In this document: in pieces, positions 1 through 8,365 of the stretch | Layout of the letters: every line of letters starts with the position of its first letter | Numbering within the stretch: position 1 is the first letter of the stretch | NCBI GenBank assembly: GCA_900543035.1 | Contig: UQPV01000007.1 | Span: forward strand, 6,135 to 70,134 | DNA length: 64,000 nt | Direction of reading: 5' to 3' | DNA from: an uncultured Solobacterium sp. | GTDB taxonomy: Bacteria > Bacillota_I > Bacilli_A > Erysipelotrichales > Erysipelotrichaceae | The notes under the pieces: model-generated | The model's input: the letters and a program-made list of their open reading frames with translations, nothing else | Databases searched by the model: none | What the model was told of the DNA's origin: nothing | Program-made: the position numbers and the translations under genes

Positions 1-266
1 AATACCGGTTCAAAAAACTCCTCCAGCTTTCCTTCTATACAGGCGATCACAAAAGAGATCACTGCCGCCGCGATCAAGATCAGGATCATCACATCTTTGA
101 ACTGCTCCGCAAATTTCTGCAAATTCGTCTTTTTCTTCTTTTCCTTCAGTTTGTTCTCGTCATACCGCTGACGATTTTCCTGTACCTTCCGCTCATCCAG
201 ACCGTTCTTCACATCTGATCGAAAAGCCTGCACGACGCTTTGGGCCGGTTCATGATGCACTGACAT
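1..266 (-). CDS. Calcium-type P-type ATPase, N-terminal fragment
   Basis: Only the first 88 codons lie in the window; the gene runs off the left edge. A charged N-terminal segment (GLDERKVQENRQRYDENKL) is followed by a KEKKKK stretch, LQKFAEQFKDVMILILIAAAVIS and the first membrane helix. This is the standard N-terminal cation-ATPase domain and TM1 of SERCA/PMCA-like bacterial ATPases, which pump Ca2+ (or another cation) across the membrane using ATP. The ATG at 266 has a GGAGGG site just upstream. An in-frame ATG at 284 would place that site inside the gene, so 266 is preferred. The phosphorylation motif is outside the window, so ion specificity cannot be judged. Confidence 0.85.
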   Translation of the reverse strand, partial: MSVHHEPAQSVVQAFRSDVKNGLDERKVQENRQRYDENKLKEKKKKTNLQKFAEQFKDVMILILIAAAVISFVIACIEGKLEEFFEPV

Positions 267-593
267 ATCCTTCCCTCCGTTCATCTCATCCTGCCCTCAT
301 GATATGATGGCACTCATGAGATTTCATCGGACACAGAAAGCGAGGTGACGCATTTTTCCGCTCCATGCTGAAGCTGTCGCTTTTTGGGACAGCTCCTCCT
401 TTGTACGCAAAGATCATTTTCAATCTCTCGCTGAGCGAGCAGCACGCTTCTTGCTCAAGGATGCGCATGTCATTATCTTATGAAAAAAAACAGAGACAAT
501 GGGAATGCCAGACCCTGGTCTATCTTTGACTGGCATCCACCATTATCTCTGATTTTCCTATCTGACTGAAAAGAGGACAAGGAGACAGAAAGC
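267..593. other. Intergenic region, 327 bp
   Basis: This gap holds the terminator of the upstream minus-strand gene (483-551) and the leader of the P-type ATPase. Within the leader there is a hairpin with arms AGCTGTC/GACAGCT (372-394) and another with arms CTCATGA/TCATGAG (296-320). Neither is followed by a T-run in the direction of the ATPase. A 60-codon reading frame here has no ribosome site and looks accidental. No known riboswitch class is recognisable. Confidence 0.5.
483..551 (-). terminator. Rho-independent terminator
   Basis: On the minus strand, arms 551-529 and 511-491 pair as CAGAGA..ATGCCAG / CTGGCAT..TCTCTG with small internal mismatches, followed by a run of eight T (490-483). 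It lies just below the stop of the gene at 594-1610. Confidence 0.85.
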
Positions 594-1610
594 TCATCGC
601 TGCCTGATCAGCTGCACGCTGCACACAGACTCGTCGGCGTTGAAATAATACGTTTTCACGAACTTCTGCTGATCAAGGTCATAACCATATGCCCCTTCTG
701 TGCCTCCGCCGCGCGCGATGCAGATCAGCTGCGCTCCATCCAGCCCAGCAAGGTCAACGATATCTTCATCCAGATCGATCCGCCGTCTCTCCTTTCCTTC
801 GATCTTCTCAAATTGAAGATCCCCGAAGCCTTCATCGCTCTTCCCATAAATGATCCGATCTTCGTTCTTCACGACGACAGGGATGCTTCCGGTCTCTATC
901 GCCGCGATCGTCTCCAACTGATCTCTCCAAAGATAGATCCTGTTTTCGATCGTGAACATGCTTTCTCCAGTCACCGGATCATATCGTTCCTCATTTGTCG
1001 CTTCGATCTCACGCTCCTCCATGTCCGCACGATCTTGTTCCGCATAGCCGCAGATGATGAGCTCGCCGGTACGCGAGTCATAATTTGCCCCGCTATATGC
1101 TTCGCCATCTAAGCCCATCGCACGCATCGATCCATCTGCGGGATCATACAGATATGGCTGTACGGCCGAAGATTCATCCTCTTGTGCCAGGATGACCAAC
1201 GTCCCCTCATTCATCAGATACAGATCCACGATCTGAATCAGCGTATCGACGATGACCTCATCCTCTCCTGTCCTGCAGTCATGGCGGATCAGCTGATCAT
1301 GATATAGCTTCTCTCTTGTTTTTCCCGAATAATAGACATATTGGTTCACCGCATCGTAGACAGCTGCCGGATGCGATGCCGAACATGAGACAGAAAAAAT
1401 TTTCTGACTCGCCTCTTTATCCAGATCATAAGCATACACATTCAATATCTCTTCATCGTCTTCCGCCGTCTCTACGGTCAACATGGACAGAGCGTACTTT
1501 GGAGAGGTAGTCTTCCATATCAAAGCTGCGATCATTGAGCCGATCGCCAATAAAGCGACGATCGCCCATATACGCCATTTCTTATTCATTCTTTTTCTGG
1601 ATGTATTCAC
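594..1610 (-). CDS. Membrane-anchored beta-propeller-like hypothetical protein
   Basis: 338 aa. Residues about 12-33 form one hydrophobic helix (WAIVALLAIGSMIAALIW) after a basic start, so the rest should lie outside the cell with an N-in, single-pass topology. The outer part is acidic and repeats the pattern short strand, Y-D-x-x-T/A-G-x, short strand (YDLDKEASQKIF, HDCRTGEDEVI, YDPADGSMRAM, YDSRTGELIIC, YDPVTGESMF). This is typical of six-bladed TolB/WD-like propellers. I cannot name a family or function. It ends in a strong terminator and starts 17 bp below the VanZ-like gene, so the two are probably co-transcribed. An upstream ATG choice (MNTSRKRMNKK) versus MNKK is unresolved. Confidence 0.6.
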   Translation of the reverse strand: MNTSRKRMNKKWRIWAIVALLAIGSMIAALIWKTTSPKYALSMLTVETAEDDEEILNVYAYDLDKEASQKIFSVSCSASHPAAVYDAVNQYVYYSGKTREKLYHDQLIRHDCRTGEDEVIVDTLIQIVDLYLMNEGTLVILAQEDESSAVQPYLYDPADGSMRAMGLDGEAYSGANYDSRTGELIICGYAEQDRADMEEREIEATNEERYDPVTGESMFTIENRIYLWRDQLETIAAIETGSIPVVVKNEDRIIYGKSDEGFGDLQFEKIEGKERRRIDLDEDIVDLAGLDGAQLICIARGGGTEGAYGYDLDQQKFVKTYYFNADESVCSVQLIRQR

Positions 1611-1627
1611 TTTCCCTGTGTCCCCCT

Positions 1628-2233
1628 TCAGTTCCTGTCTTTGCGCGATGATGCATCTTCCTGATCTTTCTTTTTCAACCTGCTCGCCAAGACAGCAGAG
1701 ATCGCTGGAACGATCACCAGCTTTACCACGATATATCCGATCGCTGCACCCAAAGTATTTGCGATCAAATCATTGACATCAAAATACCATTCCGGCACTT
1801 GAAGCAGACAGCTCAACCCTAACTGAACCGTCTCGATCAACAGCGAAAAGATGGATCCTGACGATAAAGCCGTCTTCAGCCTGATCTTGCCTTGATACAA
1901 CGGCCATAAGATCCCGAAGGGAACAAACAGGATGATGTTCAACAAAAACTGTTCATACGCATAACGTATATGATAAAACGGGATCAAATTCAAATAATCC
2001 GAAAACCCCGCGTATTCATTGACAGCTCTCGCAGAAGACAATGCTGCCTCGTCCAACGGAAACGGCGTCAATGTCACACCGATGACCATCGTGATATAGA
2101 TGAACAGCAGCAATAACAAAAACAGTTTATACACCGGATATGCTTTCTTTCGAAAACAGCATACATATCCGATCACAAATAGAAAAACACCGATCAGCAC
2201 TCCGCCCAAATCATTTCCAAATGTTATGCTCAC
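1628..2233 (-). CDS. VanZ-like family membrane protein
   Basis: 201 aa with about five hydrophobic segments. The centre carries the VanZ-like pattern: a TLTPFP motif after TM2, then NLIPFYHIRY, LLNIILFVPFGILWPL, SLLIETVQL and DVNDLIANTLGAAIGY. The last two blocks (conserved E and D-D-x-x-x-N-x-x-G) are the family hallmark. VanZ of Tn1546 gives low-level teicoplanin resistance, but most chromosomal members have no known role, so resistance is not implied here. The C-terminus is a lysine-rich tail. It is the first gene of a probable two-gene unit with the propeller-like protein downstream. Confidence 0.8.
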   Translation of the reverse strand: MSITFGNDLGGVLIGVFLFVIGYVCCFRKKAYPVYKLFLLLLLFIYITMVIGVTLTPFPLDEAALSSARAVNEYAGFSDYLNLIPFYHIRYAYEQFLLNIILFVPFGILWPLYQGKIRLKTALSSGSIFSLLIETVQLGLSCLLQVPEWYFDVNDLIANTLGAAIGYIVVKLVIVPAISAVLASRLKKKDQEDASSRKDRN

Positions 2234-2614
2234 GCCAACAGCCTCCCTGCATATCCTTTATCCCTTATTATCCATTTCAGCATTTATTCGATCATTTGTC
2301 GAAAACCAATATGATCGACCACTCCGCAGACATGATGGCGATCACCTAGCTTTAGTATAACATAATGCGATGAGAAGCAGAATAACGCGAACACAAAAGG
2401 ACAGCGATATTCATCGACGCACACGGCAATCAATGAATGGGACATCCTGCTTCCTCTCAGCCGCGTAACATGAAACGGCAAGGGTCCAGCAAACAGCAGT
2501 CCTCGTCAAAACAAAGATCATTCGCCCCTTGTCCGCATGATGTTAAGATATGTTGCTTGTGGCAACGGGCAGTTCAAACTACAATAGTGGCGTAAGAGAA
2601 AGGAGGACATCCTG
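2234..2614. other. Divergent intergenic region between VanZ-like gene and XRE gene
   Basis: 381 bp separating a minus-strand gene from a plus-strand regulator. It holds the XRE promoter and a candidate operator (2552-2590, listed separately). The remainder has short open frames without ribosome sites, and nothing else is recognised. Confidence 0.5.
2552..2585 (+). promoter_or_regulatory. Promoter and dyad operator of the XRE gene
   Basis: TTGTGG (2557-2562), 17 bp, TACAAT (2580-2585). The -35 lies inside a perfect dyad GTTGC-N5-GCAAC (2552-2566), which would suit autoregulation by the XRE protein encoded downstream. The operator role is inference. Confidence 0.45.
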
Positions 2615-3124
2615 ATGCTGAATGAAAACATCAAAGCGATCAGAAAATCAAAGGGACTGTCGCAGCAGGAACTAGCCGTCAGGCTGAACGTCGTGCGGCA
2701 GACGATTTCCAAATGGGAACAGGGGCTGTCGGTCCCAGATTCCGATATGCTGATCTCCATATCGGAAGCGCTCGAAACGCCGGTGAGCAGGTTACTGGGA
2801 GAAACGGTCATCGAAACGGAAGCTGACCGCCTGAGCGCCATTGCTGAAAAACTGGAGATCATCAATTTGCAGCTGGCGAGAAAGAAAACCATGAGAAGAA
2901 AGATCATCCGCTGGCTGCTTGCTGCATCATGCGTAATGATCGCAGTGATCTTTGCGGCCTTGCTCTTCTGCGGCAGCCCTTATCTGAGCTGGAACCTTCA
3001 TGATCCTGAAACTGCCGTTCTCAGCGTGGCGTTCCACACATTTGAATGGCTGTTTGTCAGAACAGCGCCGATCATCTTGGCAGTTGCGGTCATCGGCATC
3101 GTCTTCACCCGGAAGAAGGAATGA
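2615..3124 (+). CDS. XRE-family regulator with C-terminal membrane segments
   Basis: 169 aa. Residues 5-60 form a helix-turn-helix of the XRE/Cro type (IRKSKGLSQQELAVRLNVVR, QTISKWEQG, LSVPDSDMLISIS). A short linker follows, then two hydrophobic helices at about 95-118 and 145-165, ending in RKKE. Membrane-tethered XRE proteins of this layout are common in Firmicutes and often sense an envelope signal or a small peptide; the signal here is unknown. Ribosome site AAAGGAGG lies 8 bp before the ATG. The gene stands alone. The dyad upstream suggests self-control. Confidence 0.8.
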   Translation: MLNENIKAIRKSKGLSQQELAVRLNVVRQTISKWEQGLSVPDSDMLISISEALETPVSRLLGETVIETEADRLSAIAEKLEIINLQLARKKTMRRKIIRWLLAASCVMIAVIFAALLFCGSPYLSWNLHDPETAVLSVAFHTFEWLFVRTAPIILAVAVIGIVFTRKKE

Positions 3125-3343
3125 TCTCGATGTAGAGACGAATCTCGCGTTTTCTGGATAAACAGAAAGGCTGGTAAACGGAAAAAAGCGGCACGGCTCT
3201 GGCACGATCATATGTCAATCGATCTTCACCGCTGTGCTGACGAATATCAGCTTGCTTGTCCCTCTGCGATCCTGTCCGCAATAAAAGATGATACGAACAG
3301 ATGATCAAGCCAGCAGGAACACATCAAATCAGAAAAACGATAC

Positions 3344-3369
3344 AAAAAAAGCCGCTCATCAGAACGGCT
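3344..3369 (-). terminator. Terminator of tRNA-Gln
   Basis: On the minus strand AGCCG (3369-3365), a ten-base loop, CGGCT (3354-3350) and a T-run to 3344, about 10 bp below the CCA end of the tRNA gene. Confidence 0.75.
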
Positions 3370-3379
3370 TGATTTTCTA

Positions 3380-3455
3380 TGGCTGGGGTACTTGGATTCG
3401 AACCAAGGAAATGCCAGATTCAGAGTCTGGTGCCTTACCGCTTGGCTATACCCCA
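3380..3455 (-). tRNA. tRNA-Gln (CTG)
   Basis: A complete cloverleaf on the minus strand. The acceptor stem is TGGGGTA/TACCCCA with discriminator G and an encoded CCA (3382-3380). The anticodon stem CCAGA/TCTGG encloses loop CTCTGAA, giving anticodon CTG, and the T loop is GGTTCGAATCC. A second Gln tRNA (TTG) lies at 34360 with a nearly identical body. The gene faces away from gltX; in organisms without GlnRS, GluRS also charges tRNA-Gln with glutamate. Confidence 0.95.
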
Positions 3456-3478
3456 ATGCCTCGTGCGGAACGATTTAT

Positions 3479-3507
3479 ATTCTACAGAAGAACAAGGTTT
3501 TTGTCAA
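3479..3507 (-). promoter_or_regulatory. Promoter of tRNA-Gln
   Basis: On the minus strand TTGACA (3507-3502), 17 bp, TAGAAT (3484-3479), about 24 bp above the mature 5' end. A near-consensus sigma-A promoter. Confidence 0.75.
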
Positions 3508-3656
3508 CAGTTTTCCAAAAAAATTATTTCCTTTTCTCTGCTCAGATCCTCGATCCTGCTTCTTTCCCCTGTTTTCCGCTTTTCCTTCCCGTTCGTCTTT
3601 GATTCGCGGGCATAGAAGACAAATCGATCAGAAAAGGACTTTGCCATAATTCTTTC

Positions 3657-3685
3657 TTGCGCCTGCATTCTCTTTATTATATGAT
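3657..3685 (+). promoter_or_regulatory. Promoter of gltX
   Basis: TTGCGC (3657-3662), 17 bp, TATGAT (3680-3685), about 30 bp before the gltX start. No T-box or other leader fits in the short 5' UTR. Confidence 0.6.
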
Positions 3686-3714
3686 TATGAAAGAAAGCGG
3701 AAAGGAAGTAAACT

Positions 3715-5181
3715 ATGAAAAAAGTCAGAACACGTTTTGCGCCAAGTCCGACGGGCTATATGCACATCGGCAATCTGCGCACAGCATTATTCGAATACCT
3801 GATCGCCAAACATGAAGGCGGAGATTTCATCCTCCGCATCGAAGATACCGATCAGGGCCGTCTGGTGGAAGGGGCCACCGACATCATCTATGATACGCTG
3901 CGTACAGTTGGTCTGAAGCACGATGAAGGACCGGATGTCGGCGGCGATCATGGACCATATGTACAGTCCGAACGTCTTCCGATGTACAAAGCATACGCTG
4001 AACAGCTCGTGGAACTGGGCGGCGCGCATTACTGCTTCTGCAGCGAGGAAGAAATCGAACGTCAGCGCAAGGAAGCAGACAGCCTGGGCATCTCCTTCAA
4101 ATACGATGATCCTTGCAAACACATCTCTCTGGAAGAGGCAAAAGCACGGGTCGCAGACGGCGAGCCTTACGTCATCCGCCAGACCATCAACAATGTCGGC
4201 GAAACTTATTTTGATGACGAGGTCTACGGCCGCATAGAATTTGACACCGACGTGCTGGATGAATCCGTCCTGATCAAGTCTGACGGATTCCCGACATACA
4301 ACTTCGCCAATATCATCGATGATCATCAGATGGAGATCACCCATGTCGTCAGAGGAAACGAATACCTCTCTTCCACGCCGAAGTATAATTTGATCTATGA
4401 GGCATACGGATGGGATATCCCGACCTATGTCCACGTCCCGCCGGTGATGAAGGATGAGCACCACAAGCTGAGCAAGCGCAACGGCGATGCCAGCTTCCAA
4501 GATCTGGTCGCAAAAGGATATCTGCCTGAGGCCATCCTGAACTACATCGCCCTGCTAGGCTGGTCTCCGGAGACCGAGCAGGAGATCTATACGCTGGATG
4601 AGCTGATCAAGGTGTTCAACATCTCCCGCATCTCAAAGAGCCCTGCCATCTTCGACATCGACAAGCTGACGTGGATGAACGGCGTCTATCTGCGCAACAT
4701 GGATCTCGATCAGTACTATGATCTGGTCAAGCCATATCTGGAAGAGGCCATTCATTCCGAAGTAGATCTGCGCAGCGTGGCAAAGATCCTGCAGCCGCGC
4801 GTAGATACGCTGGCACAGATCAAGGAAAGCGTGGATTTCATCGACGAACTGCCTGAATATGACTGCGCCATGTACATCCACAAGAAAATGAAGACGACGC
4901 TGGAGATCTCTCTGCGCTCGCTCAACGCTGCGCGGGAAGCACTGGCGGCGCTGGATGACTGGTCAGAAGAAGAAACGATCCACGATCTGCTGCTCTCGCT
5001 GCCAAAACAGCTGGAAATGAAAAACGGACAGGTGCTCTGGCCGGTACGCACCGCCATCACCGGCAAGCAGTTCACTCCGGGAGGCGCCATCGAGATCGCG
5101 CACATCCTGGGCAAGGAAGAGACGCTGAAGCGCATCGACCGCGGCATCGCCAAACTGGAAGAAGCCATCAAAGCTGAATGA
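3715..5181 (+). CDS. gltX: Glutamyl-tRNA synthetase
   Basis: 488 aa, normal length for a bacterial class Ib GluRS. It attaches glutamate to tRNA-Glu and, in most Firmicutes, also mis-charges tRNA-Gln for correction by GatCAB. The N-terminus RFAPSPTGYMHIGN carries the HIGH-type motif as HIGN (residues 17-20), and the KMSKS loop appears as KLSKR (251-255). A C-terminal anticodon-binding helical domain follows from about residue 330. The start ATG has GAAAGGAAG upstream, and the gene is monocistronic, closed by a strong hairpin. tRNA-Gln lies back to back just upstream. I saw no glnS in the window, consistent with but not proof of a non-discriminating enzyme. Confidence 0.97.
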   Translation: MKKVRTRFAPSPTGYMHIGNLRTALFEYLIAKHEGGDFILRIEDTDQGRLVEGATDIIYDTLRTVGLKHDEGPDVGGDHGPYVQSERLPMYKAYAEQLVELGGAHYCFCSEEEIERQRKEADSLGISFKYDDPCKHISLEEAKARVADGEPYVIRQTINNVGETYFDDEVYGRIEFDTDVLDESVLIKSDGFPTYNFANIIDDHQMEITHVVRGNEYLSSTPKYNLIYEAYGWDIPTYVHVPPVMKDEHHKLSKRNGDASFQDLVAKGYLPEAILNYIALLGWSPETEQEIYTLDELIKVFNISRISKSPAIFDIDKLTWMNGVYLRNMDLDQYYDLVKPYLEEAIHSEVDLRSVAKILQPRVDTLAQIKESVDFIDELPEYDCAMYIHKKMKTTLEISLRSLNAAREALAALDDWSEEETIHDLLLSLPKQLEMKNGQVLWPVRTAITGKQFTPGGAIEIAHILGKEETLKRIDRGIAKLEEAIKAE

Positions 5182-5187
5182 TCGATC

Positions 5188-5245
5188 AAAGAGCCGCAAC
5201 GCTCACAAGGAGCCCGAATTTCCTGTTGAGCATGCGGCTCTTTTT
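5188..5245 (+). terminator. Terminator of gltX
   Basis: Arms AAAGAGCCGC (5188-5197) and GCGGCTCTTT (5234-5243), with inner pairing GCTCA/TGAGC, then T residues. It begins seven bases after the stop codon. Confidence 0.9.
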
Positions 5246-5319
5246 CCATGACGGTGCATAGACCGCGCGCTCATCCGCCGGTGAAAGCATGTATCATCTG
5301 GGAAAGCGCGCATTTCCGC

Positions 5320-5348
5320 TTGAAAGGAAAAAACGGGAATCGTATAAT
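5320..5348 (+). promoter_or_regulatory. Sigma-A promoter
   Basis: TTGAAA (5320-5325), 17 bp, TATAAT (5343-5348), 40 bp before the start of the membrane protein at 5389. Confidence 0.75.
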
Positions 5349-5388
5349 GTCTGTGCATCGATCATGATATGCAGATAAAGGAGCCGAT

Positions 5389-6036
5389 ATGAACATTCTC
5401 TCTTATTTTGAAAACGATGAAAAATATCTGTCACAGGTGGATCCTGAATACCGCGGTTTTCTGCGCGGCTGCTGGATCCAGCTCAAGAAGCATTCCATCC
5501 CCGGACATGCCACAGAATCCTTCATGGCTAAGGCCGTGCGTTCCTGTGAACAGCGCGAAGTCGGACCAGAAAGCGACCCGGCCGCATTCACGCTTCCCTT
5601 CATCACTTCGTTTACTGAAAAGCTGTCCGCATTCCAGCGTCTGATCCTGCGGTTCGCCGATCTGCCGCTCATCCTCTTTCTCTATGCCGGCATCTATGAA
5701 GTCGGGCTCGACTGCCTGGTGGAGCCGCTGCTGAACGGACAGGGCATGCAGATGCAGTTTCCCTTTACCATCTCCCTGCTGGCCAATACGCTGATCATCT
5801 ATGCGATGGCGCAGGTCCTGATGCTTCTGCTCATGCGCGCTTCCAGCACGCTCAGCCTGTATTACTGGGCCGTGATCCTGGTCGGTTTTCTCTGCTTTCT
5901 CGGCCTGATGTACCTTTCCCGCACGTTCCTGAGCATCACGCTGTTTGAGATGCACACGATCGTGTTCATCATCGCCGCGGGATTTCTGGCCTGGGGCGCC
6001 TTGCATCTCTACCGCCGCCTCGACCGCGTACGCTGA
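5389..6036 (+). CDS. Hypothetical polytopic membrane protein
   Basis: 215 aa. The first 85 residues are soluble and charged (MNILSYFENDEKYLSQV, then CEQREVGPESDP). About four hydrophobic helices follow: 87-108 (LILRFADLPLILFLYAGIYE), 125-145, 150-175 and 185-205, ending in a basic RRLDRVR tail. The architecture of a cytoplasmic head plus four helices recalls small DUF1129-like Firmicute proteins, but no motif allows a firm assignment. Ribosome site AAAGGAG precedes the ATG, and the gene has its own good promoter. It converges on the patatin gene. Confidence 0.6.
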   Translation: MNILSYFENDEKYLSQVDPEYRGFLRGCWIQLKKHSIPGHATESFMAKAVRSCEQREVGPESDPAAFTLPFITSFTEKLSAFQRLILRFADLPLILFLYAGIYEVGLDCLVEPLLNGQGMQMQFPFTISLLANTLIIYAMAQVLMLLLMRASSTLSLYYWAVILVGFLCFLGLMYLSRTFLSITLFEMHTIVFIIAAGFLAWGALHLYRRLDRVR

Positions 6037-6040
6037 ACAA

Positions 6041-6065
6041 ATAAAAACCGTCTTGCACAGACGGT
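6041..6065 (-). terminator. Terminator of the patatin gene
   Basis: On the minus strand ACCGTC (6065-6060), loop, GACGGT (6052-6047), then TTTTTAT. The first arm overlaps the stop codon of the patatin gene. Confidence 0.8.
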
Positions 6066-6922
6066 CAATCCATTTCGATGAACGCACGGATCTCATCCAT
6101 GCGTTCTTTTGTTTCATCATATCCCAGCTGGAACCACGGAGCAAGCAATTCGCGGTCTGTCGTATACCGGGTCACACCCAGATCCTTGTGCGGGCGAAGC
6201 ACGAGCGCCTTCCCTGCTTTTTCCAGTTCTCTGACCTTCCCCCACTGCTCCTTATAACGCACGTGGCGCAGCTTCAGGTTCTCCCTGATCTCCTTGTTGC
6301 CCGGATAAAACAGGCTGGTCAGACGAAGCTGCCATGCCGGCGCCGGCTTACGCACATAATTCTCCTCTTTGGTCGAGATAAAGATATGCTTTTCATTGCC
6401 GCGGCGGATGCTCTGCTCGATCGGGATCATATCGATCAGCCCGGCATCCATGTAAAGATGTCCCTGAAAGCGATATGGCTTTGCCAGCATCAGCAGCGCG
6501 CATGCCGCCTTGACCAGCGTCTGTTCCTTGGGATCAAAGTAAGACTTGTCAAAATACTCTACCTGATTGGTTTCGATATTGTACAATCCGATATCCAGCT
6601 GCGTGCTGCTCGTCTTGAACGTCTCATAATCAAGCGGAGCATGCCGCTCGATATAGTCGCAAGTCGCTTCGATGCCGAACAGGCCATGCTCATGGATCAG
6701 CGGACGGATGCCTACCGCGCTCTTCTGCGATGCAGATTCCACGCCGGTCACATACAGCCGCTCGCGCTGTCTGGAGACATAGGCGAGCAGGATCTCAGCC
6801 CCGGCACTGATGCCGGCAGTATACGGAAGATATATCTCGTGATCCAGAAGACACTGCAGGACGCCGGCGGAATATGCCGCCTTGGTGCCGCCGCCTTCAC
6901 AGATCAATCCAACATTTTTCAT
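6065..6922 (-). CDS. Patatin-like phospholipase
   Basis: 285 aa from the ATG at 6922. It carries the patatin signatures: oxyanion-hole glycines CEGGGTKAAYSAG near the N-terminus, the nucleophile elbow GISAG (G-x-S-x-G) around residue 40, and the catalytic aspartate in MDAGLID about residue 155. It resembles the YjjU group of bacterial patatins, which hydrolyse acyl esters of lipids; the natural substrate is unknown. No signal peptide is seen, so it should be cytosolic. GAGGTG lies 9 bp before ATG-AAA-AAT; an in-frame GTG four codons earlier would bury that site. A terminator overlaps the stop codon. Confidence 0.85.
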   Translation of the reverse strand: MKNVGLICEGGGTKAAYSAGVLQCLLDHEIYLPYTAGISAGAEILLAYVSRQRERLYVTGVESASQKSAVGIRPLIHEHGLFGIEATCDYIERHAPLDYETFKTSSTQLDIGLYNIETNQVEYFDKSYFDPKEQTLVKAACALLMLAKPYRFQGHLYMDAGLIDMIPIEQSIRRGNEKHIFISTKEENYVRKPAPAWQLRLTSLFYPGNKEIRENLKLRHVRYKEQWGKVRELEKAGKALVLRPHKDLGVTRYTTDRELLAPWFQLGYDETKERMDEIRAFIEMD

Positions 6923-7012
6923 CACAGTCAACACCTCAGCACCATATTATATAGTATGATTCCCGTATTTTGAAGTTTTTTTCACAATATTGTCGTTTTG
7001 TAACACATTGGA

Positions 7013-7044
7013 CAAAAAAAGGATCCACGCTGTCGTGTGATCCT
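7013..7044 (-). terminator. Terminator of XRE regulator
   Basis: On the minus strand AGGATC-A-CACG (7044-7034) pairs with CGTG-GATCCT (7029-7020), followed by seven T. It lies immediately below the stop at 7052. Confidence 0.85.
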
Positions 7045-7051
7045 CTCATGC

Positions 7052-7411
7052 TCAATGTGTTTCTTTTCCGGCAAACATCTTCAGGATTTCCTCATACAGA
7101 TCGACGCTCATCTTTTTGCGATCTTCAGGAAACTGATGATACAGATCGATCAGCCGGGATTCCTCTTTATCCAGGTAAAATGCCGCATGCTCATCTTTCA
7201 GCATGAATATGCTATCCAGGCTGATTTCCAGAATGACTGCCATTCTCGCCATCACATCGTAAGAGGGCGCGGTCTTCCCGCTTGCATAATCTGAAATCGT
7301 GCGCTGCGACACACCGATCATGCTGCCAAGCTGTTCCTGTGTGATCCCTTTGCGCCGCATCTGTGTGGCAATTGCGTTCGCCAGTCGTTTTCCGTAATCT
7401 CTCTTATCCAT
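7052..7411 (-). CDS. XRE-family transcriptional regulator
   Basis: 119 aa from the ATG at 7411 (AGAGAGG four bases upstream; earlier in-frame ATGs lack a site). Residues about 10-65 are a Cro/C1-type helix-turn-helix: LANAIATQMRRKGITQEQLGS, MIGVSQRTISDYASG, KTAPSYDVMARMAVIL. The C-terminal half (EESRLIDLYHQFPEDRKKMSV) is the helical dimer region common in small XRE proteins. It is divergent from the PHP phosphatase gene. The dyad between them (7463-7483) is a likely operator for self-control or for control of both genes, which is inference. Confidence 0.85.
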   Translation of the reverse strand: MDKRDYGKRLANAIATQMRRKGITQEQLGSMIGVSQRTISDYASGKTAPSYDVMARMAVILEISLDSIFMLKDEHAAFYLDKEESRLIDLYHQFPEDRKKMSVDLYEEILKMFAGKETH

Positions 7412-7462
7412 AAAACCTCTCTCCATGGGCATTATAAATTATTACTCTGCTGAGCCCTCACT

Positions 7463-7483
7463 TTCAGCGAGTATTCCGCTGAA
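7463..7483. promoter_or_regulatory. Candidate operator in divergent promoter region
   Basis: Perfect dyad TTCAGCG-N7-CGCTGAA between the XRE gene and the PHP phosphatase. A related half site, GCAGCGGAA, follows at about 7490. The position suits binding by the XRE protein. Confidence 0.4.
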
Positions 7484-7529
7484 GGCGTTTTGCAGCGGAA
7501 ACGATCTGCGCGTCATTTCATCCATGCTG

Positions 7530-7538
7530 TGCTATAAT
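7530..7538 (+). promoter_or_regulatory. Extended -10 promoter
   Basis: TGC-TATAAT (7530-7538), 29 bp before the PHP phosphatase start. No clear -35 is present, as is usual for extended -10 promoters. Confidence 0.55.
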
Positions 7539-7567
7539 ACTCTCACAGAGAAAAAGGAGGAACTCAC

Positions 7568-8365
7568 ATGATAGACGGACATGTACATCTTGAAAACGGA
7601 GACCTGAGCGTCGACTATGCGATGCAATTTGTCGATGCAGCCGTAAAAAAAGGGATCCGAACGCTTCAGATCCTTGACCATACGCATCGATTCCTGGAAT
7701 TCGCCCCTATGTATGCGGGCGTCCGCAGCGCTTCAACGCTGCAGGCTGACTGGCTGAAGAAAAAGACGAAGGACCACCTCTCGACGTATCATCACCTGAT
7801 CGAGACGATGAAGCAGATGGATCTGCCCATCGAGGTCCGTTTCGGGCTGGAGGTCTGCTACACGCCCGAGGCTGAACCCTTTCTGCGGGACATCCTCAGC
7901 CAATATCCTTATGATTTTCTTGTCGGAAGCGTCCATTCCGTTGACGGGATCTTATATGATATGCCATTCTCACGCGAACTGCTGTGGGATCGTTACCCTG
8001 CCGACGGCATCTACCGGCGTTATTATGAACTGATCGAGCAGCTCATGCGCTCCGGCCTCTTCACCCAGGTCGCCCATCCGGATACGATCAAGCTGTTCGA
8101 CATCTACCCTTCCTATGACCTTGTCCCGACTTATGAAAAGCTGGCAAAGCTCGCTGTGGAACAGGATCTGTACATGGAGGACAATACCGGCTGCCATTAT
8201 CGGTACCATACGGCTGATATCGGGCTCAGCGATGCGTTCTTGCGCGTGCTGATCGATCAGCAGGCAAAGATCATGACTGCCTCAGACGCGCATGTCCCTG
8301 AGCATGTCGGCAATTTCATTCCTGAAGCATGCGAAAAGATCAGGCAGATGGAGGCTCAGCGCTGA
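7568..8365 (+). CDS. PHP-domain phosphatase, histidinol-phosphatase type
   Basis: 265 aa. All metal-binding blocks of the PHP family are present in order: DGHVH (3-7), DHTH (37-40), the glutamate in FGLEV (E95), GSVH (H123), AHPD (H170) and SDAH (D240, H242). The length and layout fit HisJ/HisK histidinol-phosphate phosphatases, which carry out the eighth step of histidine synthesis. No his gene is nearby, however, so another phosphoester substrate is possible. AAAGGAGG lies before the ATG. Its last codons lie inside a 20-bp perfect palindrome shared with the convergent hflX; both proteins therefore end in E-A-Q-R. Confidence 0.8.
   Translation: MIDGHVHLENGDLSVDYAMQFVDAAVKKGIRTLQILDHTHRFLEFAPMYAGVRSASTLQADWLKKKTKDHLSTYHHLIETMKQMDLPIEVRFGLEVCYTPEAEPFLRDILSQYPYDFLVGSVHSVDGILYDMPFSRELLWDRYPADGIYRRYYELIEQLMRSGLFTQVAHPDTIKLFDIYPSYDLVPTYEKLAKLAVEQDLYMEDNTGCHYRYHTADIGLSDAFLRVLIDQQAKIMTASDAHVPEHVGNFIPEACEKIRQMEAQR

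Noticed and set aside
296..320. CTCATGA/TCATGAG hairpin as a repeated mobile element with the copy at 34546-34563
   Set aside because: Only the seven-base arms are shared; the loops and flanks differ, so chance is likely.
286..468. 60-codon minus-strand frame between the propeller-like gene and the P-type ATPase
   Set aside because: No ribosome site, no recognisable protein pattern, and it covers hairpins of the leader region.
3247..3649. Short frames overlapping tRNA-Gln and its promoter
   Set aside because: They run through the cloverleaf and have no ribosome site.
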